Positions 1-6,244 of a DNA stretch of 64,000 bases are shown here, one piece after another; positions within the stretch are counted from its first letter, which is position 1; every line of letters starts with the position of its first letter. The notes below the pieces were generated by a model, which was given only the letters and a program-made list of their open reading frames with translations, searched no databases and was not told the DNA's origin. The position numbers and the translations under genes are program-made. The stretch comes from Bacillota bacterium (GTDB lineage Bacteria; Bacillota; Bacilli; Paenibacillales; Paenibacillaceae): the NCBI GenBank assembly GCA_023391635.1, contig JAEWAQ010000070.1:1-64000 (forward strand). Direction: 5' to 3'.

Positions 1-172
1 GCGTAATCCACCGATATAGATCATACCCCGTAGGGCCTGCCTCATAACAAACTTCGAGTACGATGTCTTTGCCAGAAAGTGTTCGCATTAGCTTACCCAC
101 AGCATCGGGGTTGTGACTAATGGTTCCCACCTCCGCCCCGCCAATTCGCCAAATAGACCGACGGTTTTTGTT
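1..172 (-). pseudogene. IS110-family transposase fragment (N-terminal part, runs off left edge)
   Basis: Read on the minus strand, the frame from 172 to 1 encodes GGAEVGTISHNPDAVGKLM and then CYEAGPTGYDLYRW. The second stretch is the signature of the N-terminal RuvC-like DEDD domain of IS110/IS116/IS902 transposases. The frame is closed upstream by a TAG at 175-173 and has no good start, so the 5' end is missing. Only about 57 codons lie in the window and the rest, if present, is beyond the left edge. It could be a dead remnant or the inner part of a rearranged element. Family assignment is from motif recall. Confidence 0.65.
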
Positions 173-256
173 CTAATCAGATTTATTAGTTTCACGGCTA
201 TTCATCGGGAACGGCGGTTCCCGCCAATCGGCATCTTCTTATTGCTTTCCCCACCC

Positions 257-276
257 ATATGCGATATATTGCATAT
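257..276. promoter_or_regulatory. Near-palindrome upstream of the GntR gene, possible operator
   Basis: Six-base arms ATATGC and GCATAT enclose an almost symmetric AT-rich centre, 35 bases ahead of the proposed TTG start. GntR-family dimers commonly bind such AT-rich dyads near their own gene, so autoregulation is possible. No clear -35/-10 pair was seen around it. This is suggestive only. Confidence 0.3.
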
Positions 277-310
277 CAAGAGGTCTCACACGAAGGAAGG
301 GAATATTCGC

Positions 311-979
311 TTGCCGGTGCCGCCCGACTTTACTACCCCGATCCGGATGTCCGCGAAGGAGCGGGCGTTCTCGCAGCTCCAGCGCTGGATTATCGAAGGC
401 GTGCTACATCCCGGCGAGAAGCTGCTGGACGCCGAACTGGCGGAATCGCTTGCCGTCAGCCGGACGCCGATCCGGGAGGCGCTGCAATTGCTAGAAGTGC
501 AGGGACTCGTCTCCATGCAGCCGGGGAAGGAAACAAGAGTCACGCAGATCGAGAAGAACGACATTTTCAAGCTGTACCCGACTCTGGCCGCGCTCCACGC
601 CCTTGCGGCAGAGCTAGCGGCAGCGCGTATTCTCCCCGAACAATTGGAGACGCTGCGTGAGCTTAACGCTCAATTTGGCCATGCTATGGAGAGCGGGCAG
701 CCTTACCAGGCGATGGAATGCGATGAACAATTTCACAATTTGATCGTGGACTCGGCTGATAATGCCTACATCGCCTCTTTTAGCGCCTCGCTGCAGATTC
801 ATATTCGCAGATTCAAGTACGTCTTTCTCAAGCAGCCGATGCCCGGATCGCTGACCGCTTCGGTAGAAGAGCACGCGGCGATCGTTCGCGCACTGGAGCA
901 ACGCGATGCACAGGAGGCGGCGACCGTCATGAAGCAGAATTTGATTCGACCCATGCACGAGCTTTATGCATTAATCTGA
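311..979 (+). CDS. GntR-family transcriptional regulator, FCD subgroup
   Basis: The 222-residue protein has a winged helix (residues about 12-75, containing AELAESLAVSRTPIREAL) and an all-helical FCD ligand-binding domain (about 85-215). The frame is open further upstream, but the TTG at 311 is preferred. It follows a GGAAGGG ribosome binding site at about 10 bases and gives the usual short N-terminus before RMSAKERAFSQLQRWI. The next ATG (347) has no Shine-Dalgarno sequence. It lies 35 bp before ilvD on the same strand and probably controls it. FCD regulators usually sense small organic acids; the ligand here is unknown. Confidence 0.85.
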   Translation: MPVPPDFTTPIRMSAKERAFSQLQRWIIEGVLHPGEKLLDAELAESLAVSRTPIREALQLLEVQGLVSMQPGKETRVTQIEKNDIFKLYPTLAALHALAAELAAARILPEQLETLRELNAQFGHAMESGQPYQAMECDEQFHNLIVDSADNAYIASFSASLQIHIRRFKYVFLKQPMPGSLTASVEEHAAIVRALEQRDAQEAATVMKQNLIRPMHELYALI

Positions 980-1014
980 CTTCAAACTCAATCGGAAGAA
1001 AGGATGAGAAAGCA

Positions 1015-2706
1015 ATGGCCAATCACAAAGATTTGCGAATTCAAAGTCATGTCATCAGCGAGGGCGCGAACCGCGCGCCGAATCGGGCGATGTTGCGGGC
1101 CGTCGGGTTCGAGGACGAGGATTTCAACAAGCCGATGATCGGGATCGCAAGCACATGGAGCGAAGTGACACCTTGCAACATGCACATCGACAAACTCGCC
1201 TTGGCGGCTAAGAACGGCGCCCGCGAACAAGGGGGAGCGCCGCTCGTCTTCAACACGATTACCGTATCCGACGGGATCGCGATGGGCCATGCGGGCATGA
1301 CCTTCTCGCTGCCGAGCCGCGAGACGATCGCCGATTCCATCGAGATCGTGACCGGCGCGGAACGGTTCGACGGCCTCGTCGCGATCGGCGGCTGCGACAA
1401 GAATACGCCGGCTTGCCTGATGGCGATCGGCAGGATGAACCTGCCGGCGGTCTATATCTACGGCGGCACGATTCAGCCCGGCCATCTGGACGGCAAGGAA
1501 GTGGACATCGTCAGCGCGTTCGAGGCGGTCGGGCAATACCACGAAGGCCGGATCGACGATCGGCAGCTGCACCGGGTCGAGTGCAGCGTGTGCCCGGGTC
1601 CGGGTGCATGCGGCGGGATGTATACGGCAAATACGATGGCCGCTGCGGCCGAAGCGCTTGGCATGAGCCTGCCGGGCTCCTCTTCGACGCCGGCGATTTC
1701 TTCCCACAAGGCGGAGGAGTGCGAGGATGCGGGCAGGCAAGTGCTGGAATTGTTGAAGTCGGACATCCGGCCTCGGGATATTATGACAAAGAAGGCGTTC
1801 GAGAACGCGATAACGGTCGTCATGGCGCTGGGCGGTTCGACCAACGCTTTCCTGCATCTATTGGCCATCGCTCATTCGGTAGAAGTCGATTTGACCTACG
1901 ACGATTTCGAACGGATTCGCGCGAATGTGCCGCACTTGGCCGACCTGAAGCCGAGCGGCCGCTACGTCATGCAGGACCTGAGCGATGTCGGCGGCGTCCC
2001 CGGCGTGATGAAGCTGCTGCTCGATCGCGGCTTGCTGCACGGGGATTGTCTGACGGTGACAGGCAAGACGTTGGCGGAAAATGTGGCGGGGGCGACGCTT
2101 GCGGAAGGGCAGGACGTAATTCGTCCATTCGACAACCCGCTCAAGCCGAGCGGTCCGCTCGTCGTGCTCAGGGGCAACTTGGCCCCGGAAGGCGCGATCG
2201 CCAAGATGTCGGGCATCAAGAAGCAGCGCTTCACCGGTCCGGCGCGCGTCTACGACAGCGAGGAGGCGGCGACGGAAGCGATCGTGAACGATCAGATCCG
2301 CAAGGGCGACGTGCTGGTCATCCGCTATTGCGGGCCGAAGGGCGGGCCGGGCATGCCCGAAATGCTGTCCGTGACGGCGCTCATCATCGGCAAAGGATTG
2401 GGCGGGGACGTAGCGCTGATTACGGACGGCCGGTTCTCCGGCGGTTCGCACGGATTCGTCGTGGGGCACGTGGCGCCGGAAGCGCAAGTAGGCGGCAACA
2501 TTGCGTTTCTGCAGGAAGGCGATCTGGTGACGATCGACAGCGAGACGCACGAGATTTCGTTCCAGGTATCGGAAGACGAGCTGGATGCACGCAAGCGGAT
2601 GTGGAAGCAGCCGCCGCTTAAGGCGGCGAACGGAGCGCTCGCCAAGTACGCCCGGCTCGTGTCTTCTGCCGCCAAAGGTGCGGTTACCGATCTGTTCGAA
2701 ATTTAA
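1015..2706 (+). CDS. ilvD: Dihydroxy-acid dehydratase IlvD
   Basis: Converts 2,3-dihydroxy-isovalerate and 2,3-dihydroxy-3-methylvalerate to the 2-oxo acids in valine, isoleucine and leucine synthesis, in the cytoplasm. The 563-residue length is typical. The three iron-sulfur cysteines are visible: Cys54 in TPCNMH, Cys127 in GGCDKNTPAC and Cys199 in CPGPGACGGMYTANTM. The C-terminal RFSGGSHGFVVGHVAPEA motif is intact. The ATG at 1015 follows AGAAAGGATGAG. The gene stands without other ilv genes but next to a GntR regulator. Some members of the IlvD/Edd family act on sugar acids, so a sugar-acid dehydratase is the main alternative, although the motifs look like true IlvD. Confidence 0.9.
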   Translation: MANHKDLRIQSHVISEGANRAPNRAMLRAVGFEDEDFNKPMIGIASTWSEVTPCNMHIDKLALAAKNGAREQGGAPLVFNTITVSDGIAMGHAGMTFSLPSRETIADSIEIVTGAERFDGLVAIGGCDKNTPACLMAIGRMNLPAVYIYGGTIQPGHLDGKEVDIVSAFEAVGQYHEGRIDDRQLHRVECSVCPGPGACGGMYTANTMAAAAEALGMSLPGSSSTPAISSHKAEECEDAGRQVLELLKSDIRPRDIMTKKAFENAITVVMALGGSTNAFLHLLAIAHSVEVDLTYDDFERIRANVPHLADLKPSGRYVMQDLSDVGGVPGVMKLLLDRGLLHGDCLTVTGKTLAENVAGATLAEGQDVIRPFDNPLKPSGPLVVLRGNLAPEGAIAKMSGIKKQRFTGPARVYDSEEAATEAIVNDQIRKGDVLVIRYCGPKGGPGMPEMLSVTALIIGKGLGGDVALITDGRFSGGSHGFVVGHVAPEAQVGGNIAFLQEGDLVTIDSETHEISFQVSEDELDARKRMWKQPPLKAANGALAKYARLVSSAAKGAVTDLFEI

Positions 2707-2732
2707 AATAAGACAATCTACCTAACGAAATG

Positions 2733-2761
2733 GTGACATCCCTCACATTGTCTGATACAAT
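2733..2761 (+). promoter_or_regulatory. Sigma-A-type promoter driving the c-di-GMP riboswitch
   Basis: A -35 GTGACA (2733-2738; 5 of 6 consensus) is followed after exactly 17 bases by -10 TACAAT (2756-2761; 5 of 6). Transcription should start near 2768, about 40 bases before the riboswitch aptamer. The promoter lies downstream of the ilvD stop (2706), so the riboswitch RNA does not depend on ilvD read-through. Confidence 0.7.
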
Positions 2762-2805
2762 TTACCTACGCAGCCAGAACAACCCCATATTACTCATAAT
2801 CGAAT

Positions 2806-2889
2806 AAAGGCACACCTGTCGAAAGGCAGGGCCGCAAAACCACGGGGCTAAAGCGCACGTACGCGCCATGTCAGCCGGGTTGCCGAAAT
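2806..2889 (+). ncRNA. Cyclic di-GMP-I (GEMM-I) riboswitch aptamer
   Basis: The stretch carries the GEMM-I landmarks in order: GGCACACC, a GAAA tetraloop (2821-2824), GGGCCGCAAAACC, GGGGCTAAAG (tetraloop receptor side) and AGCCGGGTTGCC closing P1 against the 5' GGCA (2809-2812 with 2881-2884). These match the family pattern in which c-di-GMP is bound at the three-helix junction. It has its own promoter and a terminator 11 bases downstream. No gene follows on the same strand: the convergent HD-GYP gene occupies the opposite strand. The likely output is therefore a short terminated RNA or, on read-through, antisense RNA to that gene. Confidence 0.88.
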
Positions 2890-2900
2890 ATGAGATGATG

Positions 2901-2930
2901 AAAAAGCCCTCTATTTCGAGGGCTTTTTCA
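2901..2930. terminator. Intrinsic, bidirectional terminator after the riboswitch and HD-GYP gene
   Basis: An 11-bp perfect stem (2901-2911 with 2918-2928) has a 6-base loop, an A-run on one side and a T-run on the other. It can stop plus-strand transcripts from the riboswitch and minus-strand transcripts of the HD-GYP gene, whose stop codon is at 2989. Whether the riboswitch controls its folding cannot be read directly. Confidence 0.85.
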
Positions 2931-2988
2931 TGTTCATTATTCAGAAGAAGTCGGTTTGTACTTGGGATGCGGCGAACGGAGTCAGCTG

Positions 2989-4152
2989 TCAGGATTCGTC
3001 TTTGCTGCCCAAGGAGCCTGTGATCGTCAAGTTGCTATGCTGGATCAAGTCCAATTCGTAAGGATGGAGGACGGTAGAGCCGTCCGCTTCCCGAATGATC
3101 CGTACCACGGGGCGATGATTGCGCGATACGTCCGACTCGGACACGATGCCGACCTGCCCGCTGCTAAGTTGAATGACAGAGGAGACCGGGAAAATGAATA
3201 CGTTGCGCAGAAACAGCCAGACGAGCGAAATGTCGAAGTCATAGTTGCCCGCTGCGAACAAGTACTCCACGGCATCGCCCGGTGTAAAGGCATTGCGATA
3301 GTGCCGCGGCGACATCAAGGCATCGTACAAATCGGCCAAGCCGACGATTTGCGCGAATTCGGGCGTGTCGTCTGCTTTCAGGTTGAACGGATACCCTTCA
3401 CCCCGGTAGCGCTCGTGATGCAACAAGGCGCACTTGGCAGAGGAGAGCGAAATCCCGTTCACGGAGGACAGAATGCGATAACCTTCCGTCGTATGCTGGC
3501 GTATCAAAGCGCGTTCTTCCGTCTTCAGCGGACCTTTCTTGCGCAGCAGCTCTTGCGGAATCAAGGTCATGCCGATGTCGAACAGCAGCGCTCCCGTTAC
3601 GAGATCGTACAGGCGGTTCATGTCGTAATTGTTCGCCATGCCCATTACGCAGGACAGCATGCCGACTCGCAGCGAATGCTGGAACAAGAAAGAATCAGTC
3701 TGGTATAGAACGCCCATTTCCTCCGCAATTTGTCTGTTGCTTACGATTTCCTGCAAAATCTCGCGGATGCGCCGCTTTTGTCTTTCTTCCTTGAAAGGCA
3801 CGGCCATGTACGATAATTCGTGATCCGACTGGGCCATTTGGACCAATTGATTGCATGCCGAAATCCGGGATTCCTCGTCGTTCTTTTTCGATTCTCGCTG
3901 AGATGGAGTCAATAGCTCCCACCGGCTTGCAGGAGATGTATAAAGAATTCTACCTATCGATAGAGAGGGAGTGGATGACTCGACATCTTGAACGAATACC
4001 GACGTGATGCCCAATTTCTTAAGGCGTTCGATGTAATGCTCTGTAAGCCTAGTACCGGTCTCCAACATGGTGGCGCCGCTGCTGCCCGTCACTGGCCTGG
4101 CCAGACGGGTACCAGGAGCCAGTTCGAACAGGTTCATCTCTCTCAAGTTCAT
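2989..4152 (-). CDS. HD-GYP domain protein with altered HD motif (c-di-GMP phosphodiesterase-like)
   Basis: The family hydrolyses cyclic di-GMP. In this 387-residue protein an N-terminal segment (NLFELAPGTRLARPV) precedes an HD-GYP domain at about 155-310 with H159, H220 in RQHTTEG, HHER at 245-248 and GEGYP at 251-255. The signature HD dyad is Phe191-Asp192 (LLFDIGMTLIP), and the Asp expected in HHExxDGxGYP is Arg250. Catalysis may therefore be lost, with c-di-GMP or protein binding retained. The start at 4152 follows AAGGGAGAGA; the ATG at 4137 is an alternative, and the longer open frame back to 4269 overlaps the recombinase gene end. Its promoter (4241-4269) lies inside the flanking inverted repeats. 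Confidence 0.85.
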   Translation of the reverse strand: MNLREMNLFELAPGTRLARPVTGSSGATMLETGTRLTEHYIERLKKLGITSVFVQDVESSTPSLSIGRILYTSPASRWELLTPSQRESKKNDEESRISACNQLVQMAQSDHELSYMAVPFKEERQKRRIREILQEIVSNRQIAEEMGVLYQTDSFLFQHSLRVGMLSCVMGMANNYDMNRLYDLVTGALLFDIGMTLIPQELLRKKGPLKTEERALIRQHTTEGYRILSSVNGISLSSAKCALLHHERYRGEGYPFNLKADDTPEFAQIVGLADLYDALMSPRHYRNAFTPGDAVEYLFAAGNYDFDISLVWLFLRNVFIFPVSSVIQLSSGQVGIVSESDVSRNHRPVVRIIREADGSTVLHPYELDLIQHSNLTITGSLGSKDES

Positions 4153-4185
4153 TCTCTCCCTTGGCCTTGATCCCTGGGGAGTCTG

Positions 4186-4206
4186 ACAATGCTGATAGTT
4201 GGACCA
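4186..4206 (+). repeat. Left copy of a perfect 21-bp inverted repeat flanking the recombinase gene
   Basis: The core reads GCTGATAGTTGGACCA in the plus direction. It is the exact reverse complement of 5251-5271, with 21 of 21 positions identical. It lies between the HD-GYP start (4152) and its promoter (-10 at 4241-4246), inside the HD-GYP 5' leader. It contains TTGGACCAA, itself a small dyad. The arrangement is that of a site-specific inversion site. Confidence 0.85.
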
Positions 4207-4240
4207 AAATACCACATATTTCGAGGCGATTTCTAGTCCA

Positions 4241-4269
4241 ATTGTAGCATATCCTGTCGGAATTGTCAT
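4241..4269 (-). promoter_or_regulatory. Sigma-A-type promoter of the HD-GYP gene, inside the putative invertible segment
   Basis: On the minus strand, -35 ATGACA (4269-4264) is separated by 17 bases from -10 TACAAT (4246-4241), which has an upstream TG (extended -10). The -35 overlaps the stop codon of the recombinase gene. The start of transcription should be near 4234, giving a leader of about 80 bases that contains the left inverted repeat. Confidence 0.7.
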
Positions 4270-5231
4270 GAACGTTTTCGCTTTTCGATGAGATGAATAA
4301 GACTGTCCGCGACGTAGTCGGGAGCCGACTTCTTCATGAATTCGACCGTATGCAGATAACGCTGCGTTGTCGATATATCCGTGTGGCCAAGCGATTCCTG
4401 GACTTGCTGCAAGGAAGCGCCGTTCAGCAGCGCAAGCGTTGCGTTTGTATGGCGGAACCAGTGCGGCGTCGCGGATTTACCCAGCTTGCACGCCTTTCTT
4501 GCTCTTGCCAGAATACGGTCGACTTGCCGCACCGAGATCGGGAACAGACGCGAATCTGGTCCGTAAGTCCCTTGCGCCTTCTTCTCGTCGGCGTATTTGC
4601 GCAAGAACTTCCATAGCAGGGCAGGCACTTTCACGTTCCGGGTTTTCCCGCCCTTGCCGTTGCGCACGATAAGCCATACGAAACTCTCCGTAATGTCTTC
4701 CTGAAAATCGCGCCACTCCAGGTCGACCAATTCGGACACCCGCAATCCCGTCATCGTCAGCATAAGTCCGATGAGATAATTTCTCGTTCCTTGTTGCCGA
4801 AGGGCTTGCAGCAGCTTCTCTAGATCCGACTTGGTCAAGATTCGGTTGCGGCTGGTGATCTGGATTTTGGGCATGCGGATCGGCGTTGTCGGATTGTTGG
4901 GAAGCAAGCCGATGTTCGGATCGCTGGCCCACTTGTACAAAGATCGAATCGAAGCCAAATAGACGGCGGCGGTTGCCGGAGACAATTTCCTGCTATCTTT
5001 CAGGTTCTGCCCGGTCAACAGCGCATTCTTATAGCTTTCTACTTCCATCCAAGTCACTTCGCGCAGCGTCTTGGGCTGAATATATTGACGATAATGCCGT
5101 ATGGCCAAGCGGTAATTCCGTGTCGTATACACGGAGCGATCCCGATAGGACGCCAAAAACATCGAGACGATCCGTTCGTCCGATGCGACGGGAACGGCGT
5201 TTTCTTGGAGTTGTCCGTTCAGTTTCAGCAT
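4266..5231 (-). CDS. Tyrosine recombinase (XerC/D-like) bounded by inverted repeats
   Basis: A 321-residue site-specific recombinase. It has a SAM-like N-terminal DNA-binding region (about 15-105) and a catalytic domain with the full set: Arg164 (TGLRVSEL), Lys196 (GKGGKTR), His257-x-x-Arg260 (HWFRHT), His283 (LGHTD) and nucleophile Tyr292 (TQRYLH). The ATG at 5231 follows AGGGGAGGAA; the open frame extends 9 codons further but across the right inverted repeat. Exact 21-bp inverted repeats lie 20 bp before its start and 60 bp after its stop. It probably acts on those repeats and inverts the 1-kb segment with its own gene. No other phage or transposon genes adjoin it. Confidence 0.9.
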   Translation of the reverse strand: MLKLNGQLQENAVPVASDERIVSMFLASYRDRSVYTTRNYRLAIRHYRQYIQPKTLREVTWMEVESYKNALLTGQNLKDSRKLSPATAAVYLASIRSLYKWASDPNIGLLPNNPTTPIRMPKIQITSRNRILTKSDLEKLLQALRQQGTRNYLIGLMLTMTGLRVSELVDLEWRDFQEDITESFVWLIVRNGKGGKTRNVKVPALLWKFLRKYADEKKAQGTYGPDSRLFPISVRQVDRILARARKACKLGKSATPHWFRHTNATLALLNGASLQQVQESLGHTDISTTQRYLHTVEFMKKSAPDYVADSLIHLIEKRKRS

Positions 5232-5250
5232 GTTGTTCCTCCCCTGATTC

Positions 5251-5271
5251 TGGTCCAACTATCAGCATTGT
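5251..5271 (-). repeat. Right copy of the 21-bp inverted repeat
   Basis: Exact reverse complement of 4186-4206. It lies 20 bp upstream of the recombinase start codon, just before the AGGGGAGGAA ribosome binding site. The outer ends of the two copies are 1086 bp apart, and the only gene between them is the recombinase. Confidence 0.85.
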
Positions 5272-5286
5272 GCGTCCTGTGCTTCT

Positions 5287-5294
5287 ATTGTATA
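5287..5294 (-). promoter_or_regulatory. Possible -10 element for the recombinase gene
   Basis: TATACAAT on the minus strand lies 16 bases outside the right repeat and would start transcription near 5280. No convincing -35 was found at 16-18 bases, so the promoter may be weak or need an activator. It lies outside the putative invertible segment. Confidence 0.35.
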
Positions 5295-5325
5295 TCTACG
5301 TAATGAACAATCTCTGAACAAAGTT

Positions 5326-5362
5326 CCGCCTCGACAGGAAATCGGGGCGGATTTTCTTTTAT
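5326..5362 (+). terminator. Intrinsic terminator just right of the invertible segment
   Basis: CCGCCTCG (5326-5333) pairs with CGGGGCGG (5343-5350), allowing one U-G pair, around a 9-base loop. It is followed by ATTTTCTTTTAT. In the present arrangement no plus-strand gene ends here. It would stop a transcript entering from the left if the HD-GYP promoter were inverted, protecting the antitoxin/PIN operon. Confidence 0.6.
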
Positions 5363-5521
5363 ATTTGGCTGTGTTCAGCTTGATTGTAGCTAAGGGGAGT
5401 AGTATTCTCAACCAAACCGGGTAATCACGCCCCGCGTGAGCTCCAAGCGCCGAATTACCCAACCAAACCGGGTAATCGGGACAGGGTACGTGTTTAATAA
5501 TCATCCGGAATATAGCCTTTT
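5363..5521. repeat. Intergenic stretch with a 17-bp direct repeat
   Basis: AACCAAACCGGGTAATC occurs at 5410-5426 and again at 5461-5477, 51 bp apart. GGGTAAT in the first copy also pairs with ATTACCC at 5454-5460, giving a possible hairpin with a GC-rich loop. No coding potential was recognised. It could hold regulator sites or be remnant sequence. Confidence 0.5.
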
Positions 5522-5563
5522 ATTTACATAACCTACACACCTATGATATTGTTTATGTGTAGG
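5522..5563 (+). promoter_or_regulatory. Promoter and dyad operator of the antitoxin/PIN operon
   Basis: TTTACA (about 5523-5528) and TATTGT (about 5547-5552) make a weak promoter with an 18-base spacer. A perfect inverted repeat CCTACACA (5532-5539) / TGTGTAGG (5556-5563) straddles the -10. This is the position expected for autorepression by a ribbon-helix-helix antitoxin. Confidence 0.5.
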
Positions 5564-5574
5564 GGGGCGCATGT

Positions 5575-5850
5575 ATGAGCGAGAATATGAAACGAAAACA
5601 ATTTCACCTTTCCGTCGCCGAGGAGAAGTTGCTGTACCGATTGTCGGAGCAGGAGCGGGTGTCCGAAGCCGAAATTGTCCGCATCGCGATTCGGGAATTA
5701 GCCAACAATCGAATAAAAGAGATGAATTCGCTGGAAGAGATGGCGCTTAAGGTACGAAGCAGCGAGGCGGGTAAGGAAGATGAAAAGACTCCCGATCTCT
5801 CCGCCAATCACGATCAGTTTCTACAGGAGGCGTATGAAGACCATTCCTAA
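5575..5850 (+). CDS. Ribbon-helix-helix-like antitoxin of a PIN-toxin pair
   Basis: A 91-residue protein. Its N-terminal half (KRKQFHLSVAEEKLLYRLSEQERVSEAEIVRIAIREL) has the pattern of a short strand followed by two helices seen in ribbon-helix-helix DNA-binding antitoxins. The charged C-terminal tail could wrap the toxin. It starts at ATG 5575 after AGGGGGGCG and overlaps the next gene by 17 bp, a common toxin-antitoxin arrangement. The dyad ahead of it supports autoregulation. The assignment rests on the pattern and on the PIN neighbour. Confidence 0.7.
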   Translation: MSENMKRKQFHLSVAEEKLLYRLSEQERVSEAEIVRIAIRELANNRIKEMNSLEEMALKVRSSEAGKEDEKTPDLSANHDQFLQEAYEDHS

Positions 5851-6244
5851 TTGCTGCTTTGTAGATTCGAGTGCATTCATTGCACTAAATCATGTTGGCG
5901 ATTCCAACCATGAGAAGGCGTATGCAACTGCCAAGCAATTGCAAGGTTATCGTTTCATGGTCACGGATTCCGTGATCACCGAAACTTATGCGTTGCTCAG
6001 ATACCGGCTAGGTTTTCATTCATCCAGTAATTTTCTGGATATTATCCTGAATAGCCGAGAATATGAAATCGTAGAGATAAACCCAGCCATGAGACAGGAT
6101 GTCATGCGGCTTCTTGAGAAGTATAGCGACCATAAAATATCTTATTGCAATGCTTTGAGCGTAGTGGCGATGAATCATCATCAGATCGAAAACATTTTCG
6201 CCTTCGACCGACATTTCGAAATGATGGGTGTGAAGCTGCTGTGA
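5834..6244 (+). CDS. PIN-domain (VapC-like) toxin, third acidic residue changed
   Basis: A 136-residue PIN ribonuclease-like protein. Asp11 in CFVDSSAFIAL, Glu50 in VITETYALLR and Asp125 in IFAFDRHFEMMG fit the metal site. The usual Asp of the (L/I)S-x-x-DA motif is Asn106 (ISYCNALS), which may weaken catalysis. The ATG at 5834 follows AGGAGG closely and starts within the antitoxin gene; the longer open frame from 5780 lacks support. PIN toxins usually cleave tRNA or rRNA; the target here is unknown. Its TGA overlaps the GTG start of the next gene. Confidence 0.8.
   Translation: MKTIPNCCFVDSSAFIALNHVGDSNHEKAYATAKQLQGYRFMVTDSVITETYALLRYRLGFHSSSNFLDIILNSREYEIVEINPAMRQDVMRLLEKYSDHKISYCNALSVVAMNHHQIENIFAFDRHFEMMGVKLL

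Noticed and set aside
2956..3708. 250-codon plus-strand frame downstream of the riboswitch that could be its missing target gene
   Set aside because: It is the complement of the HD-GYP gene, has no ribosome binding site at its start, and its translation shows no domain. The HD-GYP frame is strongly supported.
4186..5271. Insertion-sequence interpretation of the recombinase and its inverted repeats
   Set aside because: No target-site duplication is seen outside the repeats (CTG versus CGC next to the ends), a promoter for the neighbouring gene lies inside, and tyrosine recombinases with terminal inverted repeats and nothing else fit inversion better. It is not fully excluded.
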